From a bacterium (GTDB lineage Bacteria; Bacteroidota; Bacteroidia; NS11-12g; UBA955), in contig JAQSCZ010000116.1 in NCBI GenBank assembly GCA_029945665.1, positions 1 through 64,000 on the forward strand: 64,000 bases of DNA, written 5' to 3'. Under the pieces are notes generated by a model, which saw only the letters and a program-made list of their open reading frames with translations, was not told where the DNA came from and did no database searches. Shown in pieces: positions 1 to 8,122 of this stretch. The translations under genes and the position numbers were made by a program. Each line of letters begins with the position of its first letter. Positions within the stretch are counted from its first letter, which is position 1.

Positions 1-1514
1 TAGTAGATAGCACAGGTGTTACTTTTAATTATGCCAATTACAATGCTATTAAAGTGGGATTTTATGATAATACTTGTAACTGGAAAAAACCAACTTCTAT
101 GCGTTTTCTATTTAATACATCGAATTATTATCCAAATTACGACAAATCAATCTCCTTTGAGAAATTACGATTTCGTTATGATGCCCCCACCGTCCCATTA
201 ATAAATGTTAGTGGTTCGAAGACTTTTTGCGAAGGCGATTCGGTTCGTTTAACATCTAGTATTTCTAATACCTACCTATGGAGTAATGGCTCAATAAATC
301 AAAGTATTACAGTAAAAACATCTGGTAATTATACTGTAACTGTAAAGGATATTAAAGGTTGTCCTTTGCCTTCCGCCCCTTCAACAATTAATGTAAATAA
401 TGCTCCTATAGCATCTATTACAACAAATAAATCAACAACTTTTTGTGAAGGTGATAATGTCGTATTAAGTGCATCAAATGGTGCAAGTTTCTTATGGAGC
501 AATAATGAAACGAGTTCAAGTATTACAGTAAGTAATTCCGGAACCTATAATTTAATTGTAAAAGATAATATTGGATGTACTTCATTGCCTTCAAATAATG
601 TAAGCATAGTTGTGAATCCGCTTCCTACTGCACCGATTATTACTTCCAATAAAATTACAACTTTTTGCGAGGGTGATACAATAACTTTAACTTCAAGTTT
701 GGCTAACTCCTATTTATGGAGTAATAATCAAACAACCCAGTCTATTCAAGTTTTAGGTGCAGGTGATTATTTTGTAAAAGCATTAAATATTTTTGGATGC
801 TCGGCAGTTTCAACAAAAACATCAACAATAATGAATGTTATTCCAAAAACAGTGATTACTACAAATGGTCCAACAACATTCTGTGAAGGTGAATCAGTAG
901 TCTTAACAGCTAGTCCAGCATTAGCATATTTATGGAGCAACAATGAAACTACTCAAAGTATCACTGTCGATGCTCCAGGAGACAATTATGTCGTTACTAA
1001 AGATATTAACCAATGTTTATCAATTTCTCCTAAAACGACAATATCAGTAAATCCAATTCCGGCAGTGCCAACTATTCAAGTAAATGGTGATCAATTGAAT
1101 TCTAATTATCAAAATGGCAATCAATGGTTTTTAAATAATAATTTACTTCCGGGTGAAACATCACAAACCTTACTAGTCAAGCAAAATGGATTTTATAGTG
1201 TGCATGTGTCCAACACTTCCAATTGTCAGTCTGTTTCGGATCCTTACCATTTCACCAATTCAACAATGGTTTCATCTAATAATCTAAAAACGGATTTAAA
1301 TATTGTTCCGAATCCAGGCACTGGGATTTTCCAAATAATTCAAACACGTGTTGAACCGTTTTCAATAACTATATACAACGCCATCGGGGAAATTGTCTAT
1401 CAAGCCATGGAAGCTTCTACAACATTAGATTTGTCAATGTTTGCAAAAGGAATTTATCATTTCGAATTTGAAACAAATACTTCTAAAATCAATAAGAAAG
1501 TTGTATTAAACTAA
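1..1514 (+). CDS. Secreted Ig-repeat protein with T9SS sorting domain (5' partial)
   Basis: The reading frame is open to the left edge, so this is the C-terminal part of a larger protein. It carries four clear Ig-like repeats of about 72 residues. Each starts with TFCEG (codons near 222, 437, 657 and 870), has a YLWSN core and ends in a Cys; a fifth, degenerate copy follows. The last ~75 residues (NIVPNPGTGIF through GIYHFEFE to KKVVLN) match the type A C-terminal domain that sends proteins through the type IX secretion system to the Bacteroidota cell surface. The paired Cys in each repeat suggests disulfides outside the cytoplasm. The role is probably adhesin-like or surface-structural; no enzyme domain is visible in the part present. 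An internal GTG at 54 is not a credible start. Confidence 0.85.
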   Translation, partial: VDSTGVTFNYANYNAIKVGFYDNTCNWKKPTSMRFLFNTSNYYPNYDKSISFEKLRFRYDAPTVPLINVSGSKTFCEGDSVRLTSSISNTYLWSNGSINQSITVKTSGNYTVTVKDIKGCPLPSAPSTINVNNAPIASITTNKSTTFCEGDNVVLSASNGASFLWSNNETSSSITVSNSGTYNLIVKDNIGCTSLPSNNVSIVVNPLPTAPIITSNKITTFCEGDTITLTSSLANSYLWSNNQTTQSIQVLGAGDYFVKALNIFGCSAVSTKTSTIMNVIPKTVITTNGPTTFCEGESVVLTASPALAYLWSNNETTQSITVDAPGDNYVVTKDINQCLSISPKTTISVNPIPAVPTIQVNGDQLNSNYQNGNQWFLNNNLLPGETSQTLLVKQNGFYSVHVSNTSNCQSVSDPYHFTNSTMVSSNNLKTDLNIVPNPGTGIFQIIQTRVEPFSITIYNAIGEIVYQAMEASTTLDLSMFAKGIYHFEFETNTSKINKKVVLN

Positions 1515-1530
1515 ATATTCAAAAGGAGTA

Positions 1531-1563
1531 AATAAGGTCGTAAAAAAAGATTACGACCTTATT
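1531..1563. terminator. Bidirectional intrinsic terminator
   Basis: A perfect 13-bp inverted repeat (AATAAGGTCGTAA / TTACGACCTTATT) with a 7-nt A-rich loop lies between two convergent genes. It overlaps the last codon of the minus-strand glycosyltransferase. The flanking A/T tracts make it suitable for both directions. Confidence 0.75.
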
Positions 1564-2497
1564 TATTTATAATTTTTATAACTGAATTTGGCAAAAAACT
1601 AATAAGCCAGATGAGGACAGTTTTCAGACTATACATACATTTGAATGAATTTACAAAATAAGACCTAGCAATTTTTGTATGTCCAAAAACCATATTATCA
1701 ATTCCCACATGTCTAAGCATTTGACTGTATTTAATCTTAAAATAAGCTTGCTTTTCAGGGAATAAATTCAAGTCAATTAAACGGCTATAGATATAAACTA
1801 AATTTTCATTTTTGTTTGGAGCTTTCCTAACTGTTTCCATATCATTATGCACTCTGTATTGGGTCAATTTTTCTGGAATAAAGTAGGCAGGTCTTTTTGT
1901 AGAAGCAAGCAAACAGGAAATCCAAAAATCATATGCTCCACTTACCTCCTGGAAAATAAAATTCAAGTCAATTGCATCTTTTCTGAATACTGCAGCCATT
2001 GCTAATGGAATTCCATTTTTCAATAGAACGAAATTTTCTAAGTGATCTAATTTCCCTTCGGGTAAACCGTTTCTGCCAAATTGATCTGAATTGCGATCAG
2101 AGTCAACGGAATTTTTAACTCCATTCTCATCGATGATCCAATGGTTGCTGAATGCAAGCACTAAGTTATCGTCTAATTCTAATGGCGCTACTAATTTTTC
2201 AAGAAAAGAAAACTCCCATGCATCATCATCGTTCAGAATCGCAATAAATTTTCCTTTCGATTCCTGCATTGCAATCTTAACATTTAATGCAACACCAATA
2301 TTGATTTCATTGGCTCTGTATCTTAACTTTTCGGAAGTAAAAGCATTGCATATTGCTTTTATCTGTTGACTGTTAGAATCATCAGTTATTATAATCTCGA
2401 AATCTTGGTAAGTCTGATTTAAAACACTTTGAATAGCCTGTTGAATATACTGAGTTCTTTTATAAACAGTGATAATTACAGAAACTGTAGGAGTCAT
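1559..2497 (-). CDS. Family 2 glycosyltransferase
   Basis: This 312-residue protein begins with the GT-A nucleotide-sugar fold typical of GT2 enzymes: VSVIITVYKR at residues 5-14, the nucleotide-binding TDD around 38-40, and the DxD-type metal site NDDDAW at 89-94. No transmembrane helices are obvious, although the last ~25 residues are hydrophobic and may touch the membrane. It would transfer a sugar from an NDP-sugar to an unknown acceptor. It is separated by 267 bp from the next minus-strand gene and shares the terminator at its 3' end. The sugar donor cannot be inferred. Confidence 0.85.
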   Translation of the reverse strand: MTPTVSVIITVYKRTQYIQQAIQSVLNQTYQDFEIIITDDSNSQQIKAICNAFTSEKLRYRANEINIGVALNVKIAMQESKGKFIAILNDDDAWEFSFLEKLVAPLELDDNLVLAFSNHWIIDENGVKNSVDSDRNSDQFGRNGLPEGKLDHLENFVLLKNGIPLAMAAVFRKDAIDLNFIFQEVSGAYDFWISCLLASTKRPAYFIPEKLTQYRVHNDMETVRKAPNKNENLVYIYSRLIDLNLFPEKQAYFKIKYSQMLRHVGIDNMVFGHTKIARSYFVNSFKCMYSLKTVLIWLISFLPNSVIKIINK

Positions 2498-2764
2498 TTA
2501 TTAATAGTTTTAATTAAATAGAAAAATATTGTTTAATAATAAGATTCTATGGTTTTTACAAAAGTATATAATTTGATGTATTAAATAACAAAGATGAAAA
2601 TATATATTTAAAAAAAAGTATCAATTGATTTCTAAATTTTCAATTCTGAGTAAATAAATTGACAAATAAATCTTTTAAATATGTACTTAATCGTTTATTT
2701 AAGATTGAATTTTCAACATGTTTTATAAACAGTCCTCCTCAATATTTTTTAATATAAACAGCAA

Positions 2765-4222
2765 TCATTCCAGTAAAATAGTACGTTTTGTTTTATTTAA
2801 GGGCCATATAATTATGAGAATTATTAGGATAAAACCCAAAAATGGAAGGTATCTAATATTTGGTAGGTGGAAAAATCGAGCCATTTGTTCAGTCCAAATA
2901 TTAAATCCAATATAAGTTTCATAGTTTTCTAAATTAAAAGAGCCTTTGGTTTTAATGCCAAATTGTTTACCGCTATAAATTTCATTATTAAATCTTACCT
3001 TATGATAAAATAAAATACAAGTTGTTAAATAATCAGAAGGAGCAAATTTTTCTTCTTTTTGATTAAAAACAAGCTCTTTAATGTGGTGTATTTCTTGGTC
3101 TTTCACTAGGATACCAGGAATTTGAAAAATAAAACCCAATATACAAACAACAATTAAGATATGTTTTTTAATATTCGTTAACTTTCCATTTAACCAAAAT
3201 GCAATAGGAACACACCAAAGCGCCATAACAGGAATTAGTAAACGCGGGCCCCACGACCAACCACCATACCACGACCACCATGCTGCGGTAGTGACTAAAT
3301 TGACAGAAATTATTAAAAGTATCATCAAGGCTAAATTGAAATGAAGCTTGAAAAAATTCCGCCATCCAGCAAAAGCAAGAATAACAATAGGACAATAAAA
3401 TATTATTCCTTTATCTATCGAAAATAACAATGCGGGAACTGTTCTTGGTAATTGGGTAAAAATAAAATCATTGGTTTCGCTCCCATAGCCAGATTCAAAC
3501 GCATTTCCAAATCTAATAAAGTTAAGATATAACAAAATTAAAATACCTGTGATTATTGGGATTGCGAAATAGAGGCCTTTTTTAAAATCTCTATCTTTTA
3601 TAAAATTCAATAAAAAATAAATAAAAATACACGGTAGATAAATAATCGAAAAAAGTTTCAACATTATTAAAAGTGCAAATGATGTGCCTGATAAAACAAG
3701 TGCTTTTTTGCTGTTAATTATTAAACCATATACAACCGATAACAATAAAGCAGATTGCTGAATTTCACTAAAATCATAAAGTGCATACCGCCAAAAAACA
3801 GATCCGATTCCTAGACCTAGTATAATAATGTTTGCATAATTTCTATGAACTTTAAAATGAAGTAATAACCTTTCAAACAGTATTAAGAATATGAAAATAA
3901 AGGGCAAATTGGCAAAAGAAATTAAAAATCCAACAAGGGCAACCTCAGAAAACCCAGTCAATTTTGAAACTACCTCTGCTGCATACACAAATGGAATATA
4001 ATAAAAAGCTAACCCTATGCCATATTTTGAATAAACTTCTCCATTGACTCCATTAATTGTATACATTTTTGAACTAGGAACATTCAGATTTAATTTGCCT
4101 CTATCAATAATCGATTCAGCAGTTTTTACAGAATAAAAAGTATCTGATACTTCTAGGTAACCTTTTGCCGTAAAAATGTAAATGATTAATAAAACTAGGT
4201 ATATTTTTCTTGAAGTTTTCAT
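2765..4222 (-). CDS. Polytopic membrane protein, GT-C (GT39-like) glycosyltransferase candidate
   Basis: The 485-residue protein has an N-terminal helix (residues ~6-22), a periplasmic-looking loop with SDTFYSVKTAESI, and then about ten hydrophobic helices. An acidic residue just after the first helix, followed by a long loop and many helices, is the layout of GT-C enzymes such as the GT39/ArnT-like families that use polyprenyl-linked sugars. A Trp/Gly-rich stretch (WWSWYGGWSWG) occurs in the middle. It lies beside a GT2 gene, which fits surface glycan work. The GT-C call rests on topology rather than on a diagnostic motif, so an uncharacterised membrane protein remains possible. Confidence 0.55.
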   Translation of the reverse strand: MKTSRKIYLVLLIIYIFTAKGYLEVSDTFYSVKTAESIIDRGKLNLNVPSSKMYTINGVNGEVYSKYGIGLAFYYIPFVYAAEVVSKLTGFSEVALVGFLISFANLPFIFIFLILFERLLLHFKVHRNYANIIILGLGIGSVFWRYALYDFSEIQQSALLLSVVYGLIINSKKALVLSGTSFALLIMLKLFSIIYLPCIFIYFLLNFIKDRDFKKGLYFAIPIITGILILLYLNFIRFGNAFESGYGSETNDFIFTQLPRTVPALLFSIDKGIIFYCPIVILAFAGWRNFFKLHFNLALMILLIISVNLVTTAAWWSWYGGWSWGPRLLIPVMALWCVPIAFWLNGKLTNIKKHILIVVCILGFIFQIPGILVKDQEIHHIKELVFNQKEEKFAPSDYLTTCILFYHKVRFNNEIYSGKQFGIKTKGSFNLENYETYIGFNIWTEQMARFFHLPNIRYLPFLGFILIILIIIWPLNKTKRTILLE

Positions 4223-4414
4223 TCGTTTTTTATCTTCTTTCTGGTTTTTGTTTTGTAAATATACGAACTATTATCAAAAAGCACCATGATTCAATAATTT
4301 ATTAGATTTTGATGTATGAAAAGCTGAAAATCAAATGTTCAATTAGATTTTTACAAATTATAACCTATTTTTGAAATTAAATTGTCGAATTCTAAATTGA
4401 GGATATTCAAAGCT

Positions 4415-5191
4415 ATGAAGAAATTTATAAAAAAATTACTAGGTGTCGATGCCTATGCAAATTTTACACCTTTAAATAATTTAGTAAACCTCGGTTTTAT
4501 TCACGGATTTTACGCTATTCCAGAAAATTATTTAGATAGCAACTCTATTTGTTATTGTATTGGTGCGGGAATTGATATTTCTTTCGATACAGAATTGGTT
4601 GTTAAATACAATAGCAATGTTTTCATTTTCGATCCAATGCCAGAAGGCAAAAATCATTACAACGAAGTTGTAAATGCCGTTATTTCACAGCAACCACTAG
4701 TAGTTGGAGCCGATCAAATTGAGCCATTTACCTATAAAATCAATCAATCACAATTGGATAAAGTGAAATTTATAGACATAGGCATTTGGGATCAAGAAAC
4801 AATCGTAAAATTTTACGAACCCACAAAAGAAAACTACGCTTCTCATTCAATATTAAATTTGCAAAAATCAGAACATTTTATTGAGGCAAAAGTCGACCGT
4901 CTTTCAAATATTATGAAAAAGCTAAATCACACGCAAATAGATCTTATTAAAATTGAAATTGAAGGCGCTGAATACAAAGTAATAGAAACTATTATTGAGG
5001 ACAAACTTGATGTTAAAATAATATTGGTTGAATACGATGAAATGCATAATCACAAAGGATATTCTTTCTTATGGAGAATTAAAAAATCCACTAATCTCAT
5101 ATTAAATGAAGGTTACAAAATGGTGTTTACCAATGATTTTTATAAACGAACCTTTATAAGAAACGATGTTTATGAAGAACTTATAAACTAA
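4415..5191 (+). CDS. FkbM-family methyltransferase
   Basis: The protein contains the FkbM SAM-dependent fold: an N-terminal SAM-binding region (YCIGAGIDISFD, then VFIFDPMPEG) and the late family motif DLIKIEIEGAEYKVIE. FkbM enzymes usually O-methylate sugars or polyketides. The ATG at 4415 follows a GAGGA stretch. A TTG at 4382, which would add 11 residues, sits 8 nt after a TATTTTTG box, so the start is not certain. The gene is convergent with the cupin gene of the biosynthetic cluster, ending 16 nt from it. It could modify either the nonribosomal product or a surface glycan, and position alone does not decide. Confidence 0.75.
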   Translation: MKKFIKKLLGVDAYANFTPLNNLVNLGFIHGFYAIPENYLDSNSICYCIGAGIDISFDTELVVKYNSNVFIFDPMPEGKNHYNEVVNAVISQQPLVVGADQIEPFTYKINQSQLDKVKFIDIGIWDQETIVKFYEPTKENYASHSILNLQKSEHFIEAKVDRLSNIMKKLNHTQIDLIKIEIEGAEYKVIETIIEDKLDVKIILVEYDEMHNHKGYSFLWRIKKSTNLILNEGYKMVFTNDFYKRTFIRNDVYEELIN

Positions 5192-5207
5192 AAAGAATAA
5201 ACTATAT

Positions 5208-6092
5208 TCAACTTTTGGGGTTATACCGTTCGTTAATTAATTGTCTTTTAATCCCAAACGCATCTCCAATTTTACACATAAAACATGCATAAAGTGCATA
5301 GAAAGCTGTGAATAATGCTTTTACTTTTCCCATTCTTTTCTTTAAGTAATATACATCTTTTATAAAATCCCACGTATTTTCAGAACTTAGATGGTCAAAA
5401 GCTATAGATATTGATGGCGTCAATGAGTGTGCCGAGTGCCATATTCCGAAGGGTATATAAAGTGTTTCGCCTGGATTTAACACAAAATGTATTGGTGTTG
5501 CTTCCTTAAATTTGGGATATTTTTCATAATCTGGATTGAAGATATTTAACTTTGAACGGTAATTATCTCCGGGCTCTGGATATAAAAATTCATCCTGTCC
5601 CCTTGGAAAAACTGTAAATTCTTTTTGTCCAACCACCATCGTAACCCAAGCACTCAAGTGATAATAATCTAGATGTACATAAGGGAATTTAACACCCCTT
5701 CCACCGAAAAATATTTCTGTAGCATAGCCCCAGTGGCCTCTTTGAAATAACTCACTATCTACCCAATTGGGTTTTGCATAATTTAAATCAATTGGATCTA
5801 TATATTCTAACAATTCGGGTAATTGGTGAGGAACGTCGAAAGTTATTGGATAAGGTGAAGGATTATCAGGTGTACTTTTTGAAATCATATCGATAACTTC
5901 ATTCATTGAAAACTTTGTCCCTTCAAAGTCTGTGACCCTTTCACCAAATTTTTCTTTGAACCACTCCAATGAAAACTCTTTCATCCCCTTCCAATCTTTT
6001 GTAGCATTTGTAAAAACCAATGGAATACCTGTTTTTACATGGTTATTTATAAAATCATCGTAACTAATATCTGTTTTTCTAATTATTTCCAT
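5208..6092 (-). CDS. Cupin/JmjC-like Fe(II)/2-oxoglutarate oxygenase (paralogue 1)
   Basis: This 294-residue protein is of the cupin_8 (JmjC-like) family. The predicted iron triad is His140-x-Asp142 in YVHLDYYHLS and His219 in PFGIWHSAHS; the preceding NPGETLYIP is the usual strand before the distal His. The family includes FIH-type hydroxylases acting on amino-acid side chains. It aligns without gaps to its neighbour over 283 residues, with all three ligands and a C-terminal CxxCK motif (Cys270, Cys273) conserved. Its position downstream of the NRPS genes suggests tailoring hydroxylation of the peptide or an amino acid precursor. The substrate is unknown. The final ~11 residues are absent from the paralogue. 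Confidence 0.75.
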   Translation of the reverse strand: MEIIRKTDISYDDFINNHVKTGIPLVFTNATKDWKGMKEFSLEWFKEKFGERVTDFEGTKFSMNEVIDMISKSTPDNPSPYPITFDVPHQLPELLEYIDPIDLNYAKPNWVDSELFQRGHWGYATEIFFGGRGVKFPYVHLDYYHLSAWVTMVVGQKEFTVFPRGQDEFLYPEPGDNYRSKLNIFNPDYEKYPKFKEATPIHFVLNPGETLYIPFGIWHSAHSLTPSISIAFDHLSSENTWDFIKDVYYLKKRMGKVKALFTAFYALYACFMCKIGDAFGIKRQLINERYNPKS

Positions 6093-6256
6093 ACCTAGTT
6101 TATCTTTATACTTGATTGAATTTTATTCTAAAATGATTCTTTTTTATTTTATTTTTATGACAATAACTATTATTTTATAACAGAAAGACCTTTATCGTAT
6201 TACCCTCAAAAGCGGTATTTTATCAATAATAATCATTTCTAAAATTAAACGCTAAA

Positions 6257-7108
6257 TCATCTTTTAATCCCCATAATATCGCCCACTTTACAAGCCATAC
6301 AAGACAAAGTTGCATATCCTACATTGTAAGCCGCTTTTATTTTACCATATTCCTTTTTTAGCTTCCAAACATCTTTAATAAAATCTATTGAATTGTGGCT
6401 ACTTAATTGATCAAATGCTACCGAAAGTGTTGGAGTTAAAGAATATGCAGAATGCCAAATGCCAAATGGAATATAAAGTGTTTCTCCTGGCCCAACTGTA
6501 AATGAGATTGGAGTTGCTTGTTTCATTAATGGAAAATTGTCGTAGTCAATGTCGAAAATATTGACTTGAGATCGCCAATAATTTGAAGGGTCAGGATATA
6601 ATAAATGATCTTGTCCCCGTGGAAATACAGTAAATCTTTTTTCGCCATACAACTGATTAACCCAGGCGCTTAAATGATAATAATCTAAATGCACATAAGG
6701 AAACTTGCCACCTGGCCCTCCAATAAAAAGTTCAATGGCATTGCCCCAATGCCCTTTTTTAAATAATTTACTATCTATCCAGTTTGGTAGTGCATAATTT
6801 AACCCTACTGGTTGAATATATTCCATTAATTCAGGCAGTTGATTGGGAATGTTATATAAAAATGGATATGGCGCTGGATTTGACTCAGTGCTATTTTCAA
6901 CCAAATCAAGTATTTGATTCATAGTAAAATCCTGATTATTATGACTTGTTAGCCTTTCTCCAAATTTGGATCTCAGCCAATCCGGCGTCAATAATCCATT
7001 GGCTTTCCATACTTTCGAAGCATTGGTAAAAACAATTGGAATGCCTGGTTTTACATGGTTCTCAATAAATTCCTCATATGATATTTCCGACCTTCTTACG
7101 ATTTCCAT
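6257..7108 (-). CDS. Cupin/JmjC-like Fe(II)/2-oxoglutarate oxygenase (paralogue 2)
   Basis: This 283-residue sister of the next gene downstream has the same HxD...H set at identical positions (His140, Asp142, His219) and the same C-terminal CMACKVGDIMGIKR motif. Shared blocks include the KFPYVHLDYYHLSAWV, FTVFPRGQD and PGETLYIPFGIWHS regions. Both copies look catalytically intact, so the pair may hydroxylate two positions or two substrates. It is separated by 66 nt from the phosphopantetheinyl transferase upstream and by 164 nt from its paralogue. Role in the peptide pathway is inferred from context only. Confidence 0.75.
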   Translation of the reverse strand: MEIVRRSEISYEEFIENHVKPGIPIVFTNASKVWKANGLLTPDWLRSKFGERLTSHNNQDFTMNQILDLVENSTESNPAPYPFLYNIPNQLPELMEYIQPVGLNYALPNWIDSKLFKKGHWGNAIELFIGGPGGKFPYVHLDYYHLSAWVNQLYGEKRFTVFPRGQDHLLYPDPSNYWRSQVNIFDIDYDNFPLMKQATPISFTVGPGETLYIPFGIWHSAYSLTPTLSVAFDQLSSHNSIDFIKDVWKLKKEYGKIKAAYNVGYATLSCMACKVGDIMGIKR

Positions 7109-7174
7109 TATCTTTTTTTAGTAGTTTATATTGCAATAATAAACATAATATTCGTATTGTTTGCTTGATATTAA

Positions 7175-7945
7175 TCAGTTTGTTAAATTATTAGGAAATT
7201 GAAAAATATGTATATTATTAATGTCTATTTTCGAATTAAATGCCAATGAAACTATATAATCCTTGCCGAAATCAATTGTACCAACGGTCCAATTTAAATG
7301 ACTACTTATTTTTTGAGTTTGTATTGTGTGAAGACCATCCAAACTAGGTACCTCATCAAACCTATCGTCAATTCCTTTACCTGTTGCTTTAACCAACGCT
7401 TCCTTTCTTGTCCAAAGTGAATAAAATTGCTTGTGGGCATTATCTTTATTATATTTAATTGAATCTCGCTCTAATTGACTAAAACTTCGGTCAATTATGT
7501 CATTATAATTAAATAATAAATCAATTTTCTCTACATCAATTCCCACAGAATATTCGCAAAAAGCAATGGCAATTAAATTTCCACTATGTGAAATATTAAA
7601 ATGTAAATCCTTTAAGTTTTGTAAAAATGGTTTATGGTTTTCATTTTTATCAAATTCTATCCTACGCGGTTCAATATTTAAAAATTTTGATAATAACAAT
7701 CTTAAATAAGCTTTGGATATAATATATCTTTCAGTATCTTTCTGTTGCCTATATGACTTAGATTTTATTTTTTCTTCAAGACTTAAAAATTCATACAATT
7801 CAGATAATTTAAGGACTTGACTTTCAATATCAATTAAAAAAACATTTAAATCTTTATTATTAAACGCATATTCTTTTGAAATCAGTTCTGAATTTAAAGA
7901 GACTCCACAATTAATTGAAATAAAATCGGTATTATCTTGTTTCAT
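7175..7945 (-). CDS. 4'-phosphopantetheinyl transferase (Sfp type)
   Basis: The 256-residue protein carries the Sfp-type signatures: FNISHSG (116-122), the Mg-binding GIDVEKID (135-142) and WTRKEALVKATGKG (178-191). It moves phosphopantetheine from coenzyme A to the conserved Ser of carrier domains. It lies directly downstream of three carrier-containing synthases with four carrier domains in total, so these are the expected substrates. The 177-bp gap upstream holds a TATATTTG box at 8014-8021, so it may also be transcribed separately. The length is normal for the Sfp group, as opposed to the short AcpS type. Confidence 0.92.
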   Translation of the reverse strand: MKQDNTDFISINCGVSLNSELISKEYAFNNKDLNVFLIDIESQVLKLSELYEFLSLEEKIKSKSYRQQKDTERYIISKAYLRLLLSKFLNIEPRRIEFDKNENHKPFLQNLKDLHFNISHSGNLIAIAFCEYSVGIDVEKIDLLFNYNDIIDRSFSQLERDSIKYNKDNAHKQFYSLWTRKEALVKATGKGIDDRFDEVPSLDGLHTIQTQKISSHLNWTVGTIDFGKDYIVSLAFNSKIDINNIHIFQFPNNLTN

Positions 7946-8013
7946 GAATTCTTTTTTATGTTTTCATCATTGCATCCTTGAGTTATTTTTATAAATTATT
8001 TATCTTTAGCAGA

Positions 8014-8021
8014 CAAATATA
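8014..8021 (-). promoter_or_regulatory. Candidate -7 box upstream of phosphopantetheinyl transferase
   Basis: TATATTTG on the minus strand matches the Bacteroidota -7 consensus TAnnTTTG and lies about 70 nt before the ATG at 7945. No clear -33 TTG at the right distance was found, so this is a weak prediction. Confidence 0.3.
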
Positions 8022-8122
8022 TAACATGGTGATTTAAATAAACTACATGTCGAATTATATCTCTGTTTAACTTGGGTCAAAATCAATGACAATTTTAACT
8101 GAAATATTATCACAAAGAAAAT

